Source: Papilionanthe hookeriana x Papilionanthe teres
Lineage: Eukaryota; Streptophyta; Magnoliopsida; Asparagales; Orchidaceae
Assembly: GCA_022702705.1 (NCBI GenBank)
Contig: CM040421.1
Coordinates: 77,680,121 to 77,744,120 of the forward strand
Length of the DNA stretch: 64,000 bases
Direction of reading: 5' to 3'
In this document: in pieces, positions 11,405-24,465 of the stretch
Numbering within the stretch: the stretch's first letter is position 1
How the letters are laid out: every line of letters begins with the position of its first letter
Notes under the pieces: model-generated
Databases searched by the model: none
What the model was told of the DNA's origin: nothing
Seen by the model: only the letters and a program-made list of their open reading frames with translations
Position numbers and translations under genes: made by a program

Positions 11405-11890
11405 TCTTTTCTGCTGTTAGCCTATAGAAATTGATGTCCAAATAAGTATGTGTTCTCAAGTTCATAATATTGATTAAAGCACCTGAGTCAATAAGTACCC
11501 TTGAGAGCATGGCGTTGTCAATGTTCACTAAGATGTACAGTGGGCGGTTATGTTGAGTCTTTCCCAACAGTAGATTGTTATTAGAAAATGTCACCTTTGT
11601 CGATCCTACCAACGAATAAGCCTCATTTGAGGATGTACTTGCTTATTTAGCCAAGTAGATCTCAAGATCCAAGAGAGCTATTATTAATGCTTCCCTGATT
11701 TTCTTGCACAGGATCAGGCATTGCAAAAGCTCAATATTGTTGGTGGTTTCCTCAAATGGGCTAGGACGTTGTAGCCCACTTGGTTATGAGATTTTTCGAC
11801 GTCCTTTTTAATTGGTCTTTCTTATATTGGGGGAAATAATTCCTTCGACAAGACCAATTGTATTCCTTTTTTCTTTGGGAGCCATTTCTT
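11405..11890 (-). pseudogene. Tat/Ogre protease-region pseudogene
   Basis: The minus strand encodes a retroviral-type aspartic protease fragment with VLIDSGALINIM (DSGA at 11489-11478), preceded by VTFSNNNLLLGKTQHNRPLY and LILCKKIREALIIALLDLEI. These match, in order, the protease region of the large element at about 30470-30940. Here the active-site DSG is kept while the large element has DPG. Two in-frame stops lie upstream. It ends abruptly in the plus-strand Copia remnant. Confidence 0.8.
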
Positions 11891-13130
11891 TAAGAGGATT
11901 TTAGTTTTAAGTCTAATTTGGGTTAGACAAAAAAGGTTAAGATTGTTGCTCGGTATAATTTGGGGTTAGACATAAAAGGCTTAGCTTGCTTTAAGTCTAA
12001 TTTAGGTTAGACCTAGATCAAACCCAAGTTGAACTTGAGCTAGAGAAAATCTGATTAGGACTCAGATTTGACCGCAGTTGGATTGGTTCCAAATGTAAAT
12101 CCACTTGGATAGGTCTAAGTTACATTAAACCTAAGCAAAGTTCAAGCTCAATTTGATCCAACCCTGGGATCATTAAGAGTTATTTCACGGTTAGGGGATT
12201 AACCCTATTATCAAAATTTTAAGACACCTATTAGGTTAAGGTCCTAAGGTTGGCTTAACGTTTCAGTTTAGGGGACAATTTGGGTCAAAGTGTAAAATTT
12301 TAATTTTACATTTTTTTCCCCTAGCTTCCTAATTTTCCTTATAGAGTTTTTAAGGATAGAAATCATCATTTTAGGTTTTAATTTGACTACACAAAAATTT
12401 TCTATTTGTTTCTATTTTGATTTGTATTTTTCTAATTTTCATTTCAATTTTTATAATTTTTTTTCAAAATAATTATAATTTTTGAATAAAAGTTGGCATT
12501 TTAATGTTAAGAACCTCCCCCGATCTTCTAAAAATTAGAGGATGTTCCGAAGTCCATGGAGAAGCTTCCATAAAAATTTTAGAATTTTCCTCCTCATAAT
12601 TAAATGTCAATAAATAAAATACTCTTTGAAGTATTTAATTAATAAATAATAAAATATAAGTTAATTATTTCCAATTTTTACATTTTTCCCCTCTATTAAT
12701 TGAGATTAGAGATTTTTTTTTTGTGCTTTTTGTTTCTGAAGTTATGAATTTTAAAAGATTTTCCAGTTTTCTAAATTTGATTAATACAAAAAATCTGAAT
12801 TACTTACTTAACCATGAGGCTGCCATGTCAACTTCATTCTCTTAGTAGCTCCACGCAGTGTCCTCTGGTTGGCTGTGCTTTCCATGTGGGCAATGAGGTG
12901 GCCTGCTATTTGGTGGTCTCCTCCATCGCAGTTTCGTGGTCTGACTCGATCCACGCCGTTCATTTCTAATTCATGGGAATAGACAAAATCGATTCATCAT
13001 CCCCACAGGACAAAGAATTGAGAACCGTCCATGATCAAACCCTAATATCACACTCGATTCTCAACCAAATGACTCAAGGTTTGATCCTAAATGTTTATCT
13101 AGTCAAGAAAAAGCTATCTATATGGCTAGA
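11891..13130 (-). repeat. Degenerate Tat/Ogre LTR fragment
   Basis: The minus strand of about 12480-13130 resembles, in the same order, the LTR of the large element at about 22080-22650: GTTGAGAATCGAGTG then ATTAGGGTT, then a GGAACATYCYCTRAATTTT block followed by GGTCGGAGG-like sequence. The part 11891-12480 is AT-rich with many TTAGG-like words and could be LTR or leader; I cannot place it. With the protease fragment next to it this looks like an old element with gag deleted. Confidence 0.5.
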
Positions 13131-13137
13131 TGGACAT

Positions 13138-13504
13138 GTGACACGCCCAAGAGCTACATATTTTATATATACATTTTAGGCTTACATTTAATGATATTGC
13201 ACTTTAAAGGAAGTTATTTTGTGTGCTTTTGATTTCAATAAATAAGAAATGCAGTTTTGGAGAAATTGAAGCAAAAATAATGTAATTTGGAGCCAAAATG
13301 AGCAAGGAAGAAAATTTTGACCTGACATATTTCAATATGTCTTTCTATGTTTAATCTTCTTTACATTTATTACATATTTTTGATGAAATTACACTTTAAA
13401 GAAATGTTGTTTTCGGATTTATCTTGTAGTTATAGCAGTTAGGAGCAAAACAAAACTGAGACTGAGTGAAACAGAGGGAAACGAGGCAAAAGGGTGGAGC
13501 TACC
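13138..13504 (+). repeat. Athila-type LTR fragment, plus orientation
   Basis: It starts TGACACGCCCAAGAGCTACA and then runs parallel to the reverse complement of 15395-15030: the shared block AAAGGAAGTTATTTTGT, then a GAAGCAAAAAT block and a GGTGGAGCT block. It is thus the first about 370 bp of an LTR of the same family as the next element but in the opposite orientation. It ends exactly where the 3' LTR of that element ends, which suggests the minus-strand element inserted into this LTR. Confidence 0.7.
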
Positions 13505-15395
13505 TGATGCGGCTTTTTTTATATGCAAGGATTTATGAATAATTGATATATAATAATTTTTATAAAGTCACAATGATCCAATATAAGTATACGTATCATA
13601 TCAAGTAATACAGGGCTCTAATGGAGTCCAGTTTATCGATCTCATAGGGAAGCGAGGTAAGAGGTTCTTAGTCAAATTCTAGTCTACTTCTAATAGCCTT
13701 ACTTTGTAAGGGTGATATAAGTGGTTTTTCTTACAACTGCTCCTAAATGCAGATGATTATATGTAAGAATAATAACTATTTCTAAATACAAATATTAATA
13801 CTAAAGATAACCCTTTTTGGGGAAATTGGTTTGGTGAATTTTGAGATAATAAAAGCTACTATTCTCATGTAACGAATTGGATAATGTATAAGAATGAGAT
13901 GCATTAAATATTGTATGTGTCAAATAGGAGCAATCCTATTCTTTACCCCCTTCCGAGTACCCCCTCTTCAGAGTGCTATAAACAACATTGGCAAATCCTA
14001 AGCTTAGTCCCTAAATCCAAGGTTAGGCTGGGAGGATACTGGCTGCCACTTCAGAGATCTCACTTCCCTTCACCTGAAGGCTAACCCTAGCTTTAGTTAC
14101 CAAATTTTAGGACCAAATTGGGGATCTCATCTTGTCACCCTGAAACCTTTAATTCAACGCCCATGAAACCATATTTTCCTATTTATTTGCACTCAATCCC
14201 CATGAACTACACAATTCATTCATAGACATTGAATGTCGTTCCACTTTGTTAAGAATTACACCACCCTTTCGGGTCAAAGTAATTACAACAAATTTTAACA
14301 CTACAACGAGCTCTTTTTGTAATGTAAATGAACTGCAAGTAGAAACCATCACATATATAATTAAAACTTCTTTTAACAAGCATCCTAATATCCTAAACAT
14401 TAGTCCTACTCATTGTAAAAGAAAAGTAGAAAGGAAACAATGACAATTTTATTATAGCACTATTTCCAAACAAAAAGAAAGTAAAATAAAGACATCACAA
14501 AACACGAAGAAAAAACAACGGAAAACTTCATTTTAAAGCAAATTCACAAAATAAGTGTTTATAAAATCATAAGATAATGAAGAACAAAATACTTAGTTTT
14601 TTTTCCCTTGAAAGAAGATGAAAATCTCTCCCATCAAGTTTCCCGCGGATCTATGCAATGCTAGAACATTTCTTTACGGATTTTCTCAAAATTCCCTCAT
14701 TAATCTCTCCAAAAAGATAGAAATCTAAATTTCTGCTCATATTCTAAGATCAGTAATCAGTCTACACATTTTCCCTATCATCCCTCCCTCTTTTTGGCTT
14801 CAAATTCGGTTTAAAATAGTGTAGGGACGAATTTCCCAAGAGGTGCATGAAGAAACCTTCCAAAAAGACGTCCAAATTCGATGTATATGGCCAATAACTG
14901 CTCAATTTTGCATTCCAACCGTCCGGAGCACTGCTGATGCTGAATAGGGTGCTACCGGCGCCCAAAAATCGTGCCCTCAGGTTTCTGGCACCGCCGGCGT
15001 TGGTTTTGGCGCCCCCGGAGCCCATCCTGCTCAGCTCCACCATTTTGCTCTGTTTCAGCTTCGATTCGCCCTGTTTCAGTTGTGTTGCGTTCCTAACAGA
15101 TAATCATATAAAATAAGTATAAAAAACATTTTTTTATAGTGTAATCTCATTCAAAAATATGCAATAAGTATAAAAGAGATTAAACATAGAAAGACTTATC
15201 AAAATGTGTCAAGCTAAAATTTTCTTTCTTGCTCGTTTTTTAGCCAAATTGCACAATTTTTGCTTCATTTTACTCAAATCTCCATTTCTTGTACCTAAAA
15301 CCAAAAAACATACAAAATAACTTCCTTTAAGGTGTAATACCATAAATAATGTGTAAAATCATATAGCAAAAACTGTATATATTTTAGGCGTGTCA
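13505..15395 (-). repeat. 3' LTR of the Athila-type derivative
   Basis: About 1.9 kb. On the minus strand it begins TGACACGCCTAAAATATAT at 15395, directly after the purine tract AAGTTTAGGGGTAC (15409-15396), and ends GCATCA at 13505. Its end region resembles the LTR end at 3181-3300. A GC-rich patch at about 14930-15030 stands out from the AT-rich remainder. Confidence 0.8.
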
Positions 15396-17458
15396 GTACC
15401 CCTAAACTTAACTGTTACTTGTCCTTAAGTAACACTATAACTTTAAAAATAAAATATGTTGACTTGTGATTGTGGGTTTCAATAGAGTTTTCTATAATTT
15501 CATCTCAAAAAATATTATAGTATAACATAGGAGAAATTCTAGAAAATCAACCTAGGACTAGAGTGTAAGAATATCTCATATTAAACTTAGGAATCATGAT
15601 TTTCTATTTACTTCAAAAGTTATTGAAATTATCAAACTAAAGATTCATAGATAGTATAAAAATTGAATTTAAGCACCTTATATTTATATATTTGACCAAT
15701 GCCTTTTGAAATAAGAAGAAGTTTAGGATTATTTTTAAGACTTTTCATTTAAAAAGATTCAAGTGAAACTAATTTTTTATTAGGTTTCTCCTCAAATTTC
15801 TCCTCACTTATTTTCTCTTTTTTTTTTCTTTTCTTTCGAGATCATTTTCATTCCCCTTTTTTCACTCTTTTTTTCTTTCTTTCGGGATCATTTTTAATCC
15901 TTTCTTTTACTTTTTATTATGTGAGGATTACTATATCTGGATAAGCCTTTAATAATTTTAAATTTCACTATCCTCTCTCTAAAATCCAAAACTCAAACTT
16001 TTCCTCACTTTTTATAAGTGTAAGTATTAGTTCGAAAAAGGTTTTCAATAAAGGCTCATTTCTCATTAAGTATAAATCTATGAATCTTTGCTATTTAAAT
16101 ATTCAACTCCTTTCTACCATAAATAGCAAAATCATTTTCCTAAAGTTTTCTACAAAATATCTTAACTCTAGAACAGTTTCTTCACATAGGATTTCAACTA
16201 AGTTATTTTTCTAACATTCCTAAAATCAAAATTACAGTAACCTAAAGATAACACCACATGCCACAAGTCATTTTAAAAGTGATATCAAATTAAATACAGG
16301 CTACCGAGGACAAATAAAGTTACATTTTAAAAATTTTTCTTCCCCCTAAACTTAAATTTTAAATATTTTGCAATTAATTCCATAAAATGTTGCAGGAAGA
16401 AAAAGTAATGGTTGAATCTACTTACTACTATAACATCCTATCAAATTCATATACATGCATAATCAGGATAGAATAACTGTAGGAGAAAGTAAATCTAACC
16501 TAAAACATGCTTGTACTAAAATTATACTTAAATGAAGTATTTTCACATTAAAATTTTATTTTTCTTCCTACCCCCAAACATAGTTTTTAACATATATAAC
16601 ATTCCATGCAGAAAATATAAGTGGGAAGAAAAACAATTTAGAAATTCTATCTACCACAAATGTCTCTCAAAACCATTTACAAGTATTCATTAAGACAGAA
16701 CAATATGCAGCAGAAAGTAAATCTAAACTAATCATGTCAGAATGAAATTCACTAAATAAAAGTTTAACTAGCATAACAAATATCAGCAAGGGAATATAAA
16801 AATGTTGTTCAATTATTATATAAAATTGTAACACAAACATAAACACATATAAGATAAATGAGGTTAATTTATCCCTTAACTCATCGCATCTCACTAACTT
16901 ACCTCTAATTTCTAACGGAATCACTACACTAGTAAATTAGGTACTTTTTAAATGATTTTATAGATTATAATTCCAAAGATAAGCTTATCCCTGATATATT
17001 GATTTCTGGACACCAATCTCTAGCATCATCTAATCCGTTTAATTAAGCACCTCTAACAGTTATAAATTATAGTGTATGATCATCCACAAGTTATTCATCA
17101 ATAGGTTCATGACTTATACCAACTGAAAACAAAGTCAAAAAAAGGAAGTAACAAAATTAAGATGGAACAGTCATAGTTTAAATTCATGATGTCTCTTGTA
17201 AAACTCAAGTCCGTGTGAGACCCAAGTCATAGTGGACTCATCAATCCAACTACTACAAGAGAAAATAAAGTATAACCATAATAAGAAGTTAAGGAATCAC
17301 CTCCCTCATGACACACAACGATCAAACTACTAACAATCCAAACATCTACCAACAACAATCAAACTTATCAATCCATAATAATACATAAAGATCAAGTCAA
17401 TCCACTCTAAAGCAAACACCATACAACACTAACAATCATGACTCTCAAGCACACTAAA
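15396..17458 (-). other. Non-coding tail of the Athila derivative
   Basis: About 2 kb between the 235-codon ORF and the 3' LTR with no protein I recognise. Plus-strand pyrimidine runs at about 15810-15910 parallel those of the element at 1305-1390. The pol domains expected in an Athila element are absent. Confidence 0.6.
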
Positions 17459-18166
17459 TCAAAGCACACAGATAACTATGGGTTGTCTCCGATAAAGCGC
17501 TTGGTTCGCGGGTCCGACAAATGATTCCTTCTTGATCAAAATTCTAATTAAGTAATCCTCGATCAATCGCCCAATCCTTTCAGATCCAGGAATTCCTAAA
17601 AAATCCTCAAATTGTAATTTTTCATTCAGCTCATCCTTTTCAGATGGATTTATATCATTATTCCTCATATTTCTTTCTAGATCCAATATTCTTCTATTGA
17701 TTTTCTGAATTTGCATATTAATATCATTCTTGAAATTTATAAGAAATGGTTCTCTATAAGATAATTCAAGATCTCCGAAATTTTGGCTCTTATTCTTTCT
17801 AGATAATTCAAATTCAGGATCAAATTCTTCTATGTCACCCATCTGTTTCAAGTTATCTTCTAATTCTTCCCATTTATACTTATTAATTGATGGAGGATCT
17901 ATCTTAGTTGAGGAAATATGTTTTTCTAATTCCTTAGGAATTTCTTCCAATGGTCTTCCAATATCCTTATCCTCTTTTCTCAACTCAAAGTTTTTTTGAA
18001 GTTTATCCTCAGTTTCTCTTTCAAGTCCTAGTTCAATAACTTTATCTTGTTCAGCATTCAATTTAGGTTTTTCTTGTAATTGAGTTGAATATGAAGATAT
18101 AAAGACTGGTGGTGTAGATGAATTCCCAAAATAGACAGGCCTTAAAATTGTATAGGGTACATCCAT
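17459..18166 (-). CDS. 235-codon charged ORF, chimeric, unknown function
   Basis: An uninterrupted frame in an otherwise broken element. Its first about 30 residues (YFGNSSTPPVFISSYSTQL) resemble the Athila linker between protease and RT. The rest is not RT or any domain I recognise: it is rich in Glu, Lys, Asn and Ile, probably helical or coiled-coil (DINMQIQKINRRILDLERN), and ends with SERIGRLIEDYLIRILIKKE. It sits where RT should be. It may be sequence joined to the linker by deletion and capture. That it is intact could be chance or recent origin; translation is unproven. Confidence 0.5.
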   Translation of the reverse strand: MDVPYTILRPVYFGNSSTPPVFISSYSTQLQEKPKLNAEQDKVIELGLERETEDKLQKNFELRKEDKDIGRPLEEIPKELEKHISSTKIDPPSINKYKWEELEDNLKQMGDIEEFDPEFELSRKNKSQNFGDLELSYREPFLINFKNDINMQIQKINRRILDLERNMRNNDINPSEKDELNEKLQFEDFLGIPGSERIGRLIEDYLIRILIKKESFVGPANQALYRRQPIVICVL

Positions 18167-18227
18167 CTTAAGTTCATGAGATTTTCAACAAATGGAATTA
18201 CAAGTTCACTATTTTTGGCAGCTTCCA

Positions 18228-19146
18228 TCATTTCACACCACTCTTGAAAATACATACAGTCTTCTTAGATAACGTTTTCAACTCATCATGAAAATCCCTT
18301 ACGACCTCATCTACTATCTTATGCTTAAAACTTTCTTGGAAATGGTCTTTACTTAGATAATCAATTTCATCCATCCAAAAATATTCATCATCTTTTTTCT
18401 CAGCTAGAAATTTCATAGTCTTCAACACATCAAAAGTGACTTCCTGATCATTAATATTCATAATCAACTCTCCTTTTTGCACATCTATCATAGTTTGTCT
18501 AGTAACAAGGAATAGTTGTTCATTATCGTTCTCTTTAGGTTTGATCATGGTGTTGTTAGGAAGTGTTCCTTTGAGTCTATTGCTAAGTGAATTAGCAATT
18601 TCTCCCAGTTGATTCTCTATGTTTCTAATCACAGCATTATGACTTTACAACTGGTTCCCCGTTTGCAATACCACTTCATCTATAGACATCTTATTATCCT
18701 CAAATTGTTGATCATTGTTAGAGGCCAGTGGATGTGAAGATTTATAGCTTGTGTACCATGCCTATTCCAACTTTCATTAGGATTTGCATGATTGTTTTGC
18801 CATTGTTGGTTTCAACCCTCAATAGTATGATTCCAATTAAAATTAGGATGGTTCTTCCAACATGGGTTGTAAAAGTTAGAGTATGGGTTGTTTATGGTAT
18901 TTAAAGTCTCATATAATAAGTTAGAATTAATCATAAACCCTAATAAACTTTCCTCACTTACAGAAGAAAATTGAGGTTGGTTCATTCCAAATTGATCCAA
19001 CATCCTTGATATTGTAGCAAACTGAGATGCAAGAATTGCAATCGCATCTGTATCATGAACACTAGCTACATTTTTATGATTTACCCTTGCAGAGAGCCAT
19101 TTAAATTCATTTGTAGCCATTTCTTCAATTAATGCATACGCTTCAT
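18228..19146 (-). pseudogene. Athila gag pseudogene fused to a protease fragment
   Basis: The minus strand gives ATNEFKWLSARVNHKNV at 19065-19120, the Athila gag region also seen at 2250-2299. After stops and a frameshift the gag block IRNIENQLGEIANSLSNRL follows at 18632. It then jumps to TMIDVQKGELIMNINDQEV at about 18420-18490, which is the C-terminal end of the Athila protease (compare 46785-46815). The protease active site is missing, so an internal deletion fused gag to the protease tail. The frame ends at 18228. Confidence 0.8.
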
Positions 19147-21515
19147 TGTTGACCTCATTTTTGATGAGGTCTTCTCTTCCCTCTTTAGTGTTTAGGATCT
19201 AGCTTTAGGCTTTTCCTTTGACTATCTTAGAGGACTAGAATTGGGACCCATCCCTTAGAAATTTGAACCACTTCTTGCCTCCCTGCAAACCCCGCAAGCT
19301 TGGTTGTAGACCCCTAATCACCTAGAGGGTTGAAATCGAAATGTGAAGGTTTAAAGGATGAGTTCCCTATAGGACTCTTTGGCCTTAGGACCACCCCAGG
19401 TGGCTTGTCCAGTGAGGGTTGACTTACACACTCACTACACTCTCACACACACAATCTAAATCCTAAAACCACACCCATACCCAACTTGGCTCCTTGACAC
19501 ATGTAGGTAATTCATATGGATGGACCTTAACCCCTAAGCCCCTGCTAAGAGGGTTAGGAACAACATAGTGAATGCCTCAAATGAGTCATCTCATGGCTCA
19601 TATAGGCTTAACATGGCTTCATGGCTTCATGGCTCAACCAAAGTGCTTCCATTTCACTCATATTTGATCAATCTTCTTTTTTCCAAAATTTCAATTTTTG
19701 ACCCCGGGGACCCTACACCCATCAAACCTACTAAAAGCCCTTAAAATTGCCCAAATCCTCCAAAATTTCCAAATCACCCAAAATTCCCCAAAATTAACCT
19801 TGAACACTTCCTCACCAATCAAATTGATCATCCATAGCCAGAAATACCAAAAATTCCAAAAATACCCCCCAATATCCTCCAAATACCCAAAATACCCCTC
19901 TTAGCCAAAAACATCCAAAAATTCAGAAAATTCCCATAAAATTCCAGAAAATCCCAAATATTCCCAATTTCATTTTATCCAACTACACCATGGGCTAATT
20001 TTGTCAATTTACCCCACTTTTACCAAAAACCCCAATTTAGCCAATTCTTAACCTTAGTGAACCCAATGTCAAACCAAACATACCCAATTGACCCCAATTT
20101 TGGTCCAATTCAATTCTAAACTCCAATTAAATATCCACAATATCAATCTAGACCAAATCCAAGTCCAATTTGATTGACATTTGGGTCCAATTTCACTTTT
20201 GACCTTAAAGCCCAATTTGGACCCATGACCCAAACTTAGCCCAAACCAAACCAATTCAACTTCAATTGACCCCAAACCTTTTCTAAACCTTCCCTAACAT
20301 CCCCAAAAACAAAATACTAACATAATTTGCCCAAAATTTGGACCCAAAACCCACTCAAATTCAACCCAAAACCAAAAAGCCCAATTTTGACCTAAACCCA
20401 AACCTAACCCAAATAAGCCCAAATCCCAAAACCAAAACCCAACCAAAGTTAAAACCTCTTTGAAACACTGCCATAAACATTTCCCAACATTAATTTTACA
20501 TCAATTTCAACCCTATCCCAACATTGGCCCAAGTTAGCCCAATTTGACCTACATTGGCCCATTTATCGAAGAAACCCAAATTCAACCCAATTCAAGCCCA
20601 AACAACCTCAAACTTGTCTTAAATCACTCATGACACATCCTTAAACTAAAACTAACATTTATTTGGCATGGCCCCTGTGCAAAATCTTCATCTAAAAGCC
20701 CACTTCTAAAGGACATTTAAAAGCCCATTCCTAACCAAACTCAAAAGCCCAAAATCCATCTTGAAGCCCACATGACAATCCTCTATCATCATCCATTTGA
20801 TAAAACCATCTCCTAAGTTCTAAATCCATTATGGAATAATTCCAAATCAAGCCATATGCCAAATCCCATCAAATCACCCCTAAATTACCAAAATTTCTAA
20901 AACTCATTTTCATGTAAATGACCAAGCTTTGTCCCAAGCCACGTGGAGCCATGAGCAAGCCATTTACAAGCCATATGAAGCCATGGAAGGTTTGACATGT
21001 GACCAAGCCATTAATGGCAAAAGGAGGGCCCCCTTTCCTAATCCTTCATTAAGCCTTTTTATCCATAACCATGTCACACACTAAACCAAGTTTAGCTACC
21101 TCACCATGGATGAAGACTTCACCACTCCATGGAAGCTGACCCAACTGATTCACCCAACCCAAAACCAGGTCATGGGTAGGTGAACCAAGCCCAAAATCAT
21201 GGGTTGACTAATTTGAGCCCAAAATGAGCCCTTACCCCTTTCCATTTCAAGCCATCCTCTTTACACATGGAAAAGCTCAATTGCCTGCACAAACCTCCAG
21301 CCCTGACCCACTTGGACCTGAGGGTGACCCATGCCTGCCGGGCAGCCGCCAGGATTGCCGGAAAATACCATGGCCGAGACCTTGGGAGAGCCAAAATTTT
21401 CAATTCTGCCTTGCTGAAGTGTCCCAGCCCAATTGAACACCATGGCTCTTCTTCTCTTGCATGGAACAGCTGATCCCAAGCCTTAAACCCCCCTGGAAGG
21501 CCCTCCACCCTCTCC

Positions 21516-21523
21516 TATTTAAA
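21516..21523 (+). promoter_or_regulatory. Candidate TATA box in the Tat/Ogre 5' LTR
   Basis: TATTTAAA follows a C-rich stretch and precedes a short inverted repeat (CTCTCGGCCAAGAGAG, about 21534-21549). Placed about 2.4 kb into the LTR it would leave about 5 kb of LTR in the transcript. The corresponding 3' LTR site lacks a good TATA. Weakly supported. Confidence 0.3.
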
Positions 21524-24189
21524 CACCACCTCCTCTCGGCCAAGAGAGGTGCGAAACAAAAAACCTACTGAAACCCTGCCAAAATCATCCCAGACCACTT
21601 TCTACACATAGACAACTTGATCCCCACTGAAATCCCCCTGCCATTTCCTCTCTGTGAGCTCAATTTCAGAGTTGAAATCCAAGCTCAAAACCAGGACACT
21701 TCACCATAGTGAGCCAATCTCCAAATTGATTGGTCCTACACCTTCACCAGACCAAGAGGAGAAGTTTCCCAGCAAAAGCCCCCTCACCAAGCCAGCCATT
21801 GCTCCCAGCCTCCAAGCTTTGTGATCGGCTGTGGTCAAAATCATACCTAGAAAATTCACCAGGCCAAGGGACTTCATCTGGAGCTTGCTTGGACCCAATC
21901 GAAGGTGACACAACTCTCAGATCGAAGCTTCACTTCTCTGAGCAAAGTTATGGACTCACTCTTCTTCCCAAACTTACAGAAATTCTCCATTTAATTTGAA
22001 TTAATTTCAATGCATGTTTACCATATGGATGTGTTCGTCTCTTCAATACGAATCCATAGAGCATAAGAACACAAAAATCCGTTGAGAATCGAGTGAGAAA
22101 TTAGGGTTAGAAGGTTGACGGTCATGGGTGCACACCAGTCGTAGACGATGACTGGGAACCGTCGGATCGAGCGTGTATCGAGCAGACCGTCGGGATAGAG
22201 CCGGACAGCGCGATGGTACATGAACCGCGGGCCCCTGGAGCGCTGAGTCGGATGGCGGCGCCGATTCAGAGCGCGCCGCTTGGCCCTTCGGAGCTGCCGA
22301 GGATGGCGTGGCGCCGCGTGGATAAGTAGGAAAATAGGGATTTTTCTTATTTATTTAAATAACAGAACTTAGAAAATTTAGAACATTGTGTAGAAAAATC
22401 CTAAAAATAAAATAAAAATACCCTCTTGCTCAGTGAACAGAGGAGAATACTGTGGAAAATAAATCAAGTAATTTCATTAAGTATTTTATTTTTTATGATT
22501 TATTAACTCTCTGCATTGTTTTAATTCTCCATGCATATAGGAAATTCACCATGGCATGAAACCATAGGGCTTTTGAAGCCTCTAAACTTGGGAACATTCC
22601 CTGAATTTTCCAAGGTCGGAGGCCATTCCCATGAGAAGTTATTGATTTTTCAAGTTCATGTTACTGTTTTGAGTATTTTAATTCCAATAATTAGCATGTT
22701 GAGAAATAAATTCTAGGAAAATTTGGTGATGTTGCTTGTGACCAGAGGAACCTAGAAAAAATAATTTTTGAGCTAATTCACTTTGAACAACCCTAATTGG
22801 CCTAAATACCCAAAATTGAACTTTAATTAATTAGGGTTAACCACTCATCAAATTAACTTAAAAACAATTCTCCACTGTCCTTTAGGGATAGGAGAACACC
22901 ACATAAAAATTTGAAACCAATTGGACTTGATTAACCCCACCAAATGGGTTGATTAAGCCTCTTAAGTAATAATGGGTAAAATTAAACTTTAAAAATTTAT
23001 AACTCACAAAATACTTTTTAAAAACTCACAAAAATGGTTTTGGAGCCTCTCTGATACCAGAGGAACTTAGGAAAATTAAAATTGTAATTTTCTAAAAAGT
23101 TGATTTTTATCATTATTTTAATATTTTTAATAATTAAAAAATAATAAAAATTATAAAAATATTAAAAATCACCAAAATGTCATATTTTGAATTCTAAACA
23201 CTTAGGAACAAACCAAAGATTTTTCTTAAATTCCTAGGATAAGATATTGAATTTTAAAGGCTTAATGCATTTTTTTAATATTAAAAAATGTATTTTCCAA
23301 CTTTTTCACTAAAATAATTCTAATAAAACAAAGAAAAATCAGAAAATTATGAAAATTAGTTCTCTGGTTTCCCTGATATCAGAGAAATTTTTGAAAAATA
23401 TAAAACTCATTTTTCAACCTTTATTTTATTTTTAAATTAATTAATACTCCAAAACTCAAAATAATTCTAGTAAATAAAATATAATTAAAAAAATCACCAA
23501 ATTTAGTCCAAATTGTCCTCTAGTCATTAGGAACATCCCATAATTTTCTTAAGAAAGAAAAATTCCCTTGGTCATCTTATTGAATTTTCCTTGGAAATCC
23601 CTATTTTCAACAAAAAATAATTATATAAATAAATTAAATTTAGAAAAGTCACATTTTCTCCTCTAATGTCTTAGTTGACATGTGAGTGAAGCCACATAAA
23701 AATTTCAAATTCATTTAAGCCCAATTTAGTGAGTTATGGAATTATTAAGCTTGAAGGGCAAAATGGTAATTAAAATTTTAACTCTTAATTAAAACTTTAG
23801 GCTTAATAAAATGAGAGAGTAAAATATTTGATCCTAATCTGATTTGGATGATTGAAATTTAAATAATTAAAGAATAGAAACCCATCAATCATTTTTAAGA
23901 TTAATTAGAGTAAACCTTAACCAATTAATTAATTAAATTTGGAAGATTAATAAAAATTGAAATTATTAAAATAGGGATATTACTAGGAAGACATTTATTC
24001 TTTAATTTAAAAATCCCTAAATTAATCACCTTAATAATATTTAATTCCCAATTAAAATGATAATCCAAACTCAAGATTTAAAATATTAAAAGACTTAATC
24101 ATTAAATTAAATTAAGATTAAAACATTTAAATTAAAAATCCTTCCAAAATTTCAATTAAATTAATACTTTAACAATTAAATTAAATCAT

Positions 24190-24465
24190 CTTTAAAACAT
24201 AAAAAAATAAAATATTAAATTAAAATTAAAAATAAAATAAAATAAAAATTAAAATTAAATTAAATGAAATGAAATTAAATTAAATTAAATTGAATTAAAT
24301 TGAATTAAATTAAATTAAATTAAAACATATTAAATTAAATTAAATAAAAAAATAAAATTAAATTAAAATAAAATTTAAATTAAATTAAAATTAAAAATAA
24401 AATTAAATTAAAATTAATATTAAATTAAATTAAATTAAATTAAATTAAATTAAATTAAATATAAC
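24190..24465. repeat. (AATTA/AAATT)n low-complexity tract
   Basis: About 275 bp of ATTAA pentamer repeats with interspersed AAATA units. The 3' LTR has no matching long array at the corresponding place (about 43000-43250), so this tract accounts for part of the LTR length difference. Confidence 0.85.

Larger units (their letters stand above)
13505..19146 (-). mobile_element. Athila-type deletion derivative
   Basis: Minus orientation: gag fragment (19146-18640), a gag/protease fusion, an unusual 235-codon ORF, a long non-coding tail, purine tract and 3' LTR (15395-13505). RT, RNase H and integrase are absent. The 5' LTR and the start of gag are missing because the large Tat/Ogre element begins at 19147. 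Confidence 0.85.

Noticed and set aside
19691..20275. Frames rich in Trp or in Pro/Lys/Asn
   Set aside because: They come from CCCAAA-type low-complexity sequence in the LTR; the 3' LTR has different frames.
21197..22221. Several frames of 60-100 codons on both strands in the 5' LTR
   Set aside because: They overlap each other in the GC-richer part of the LTR, are not kept in the 3' LTR and show no family.
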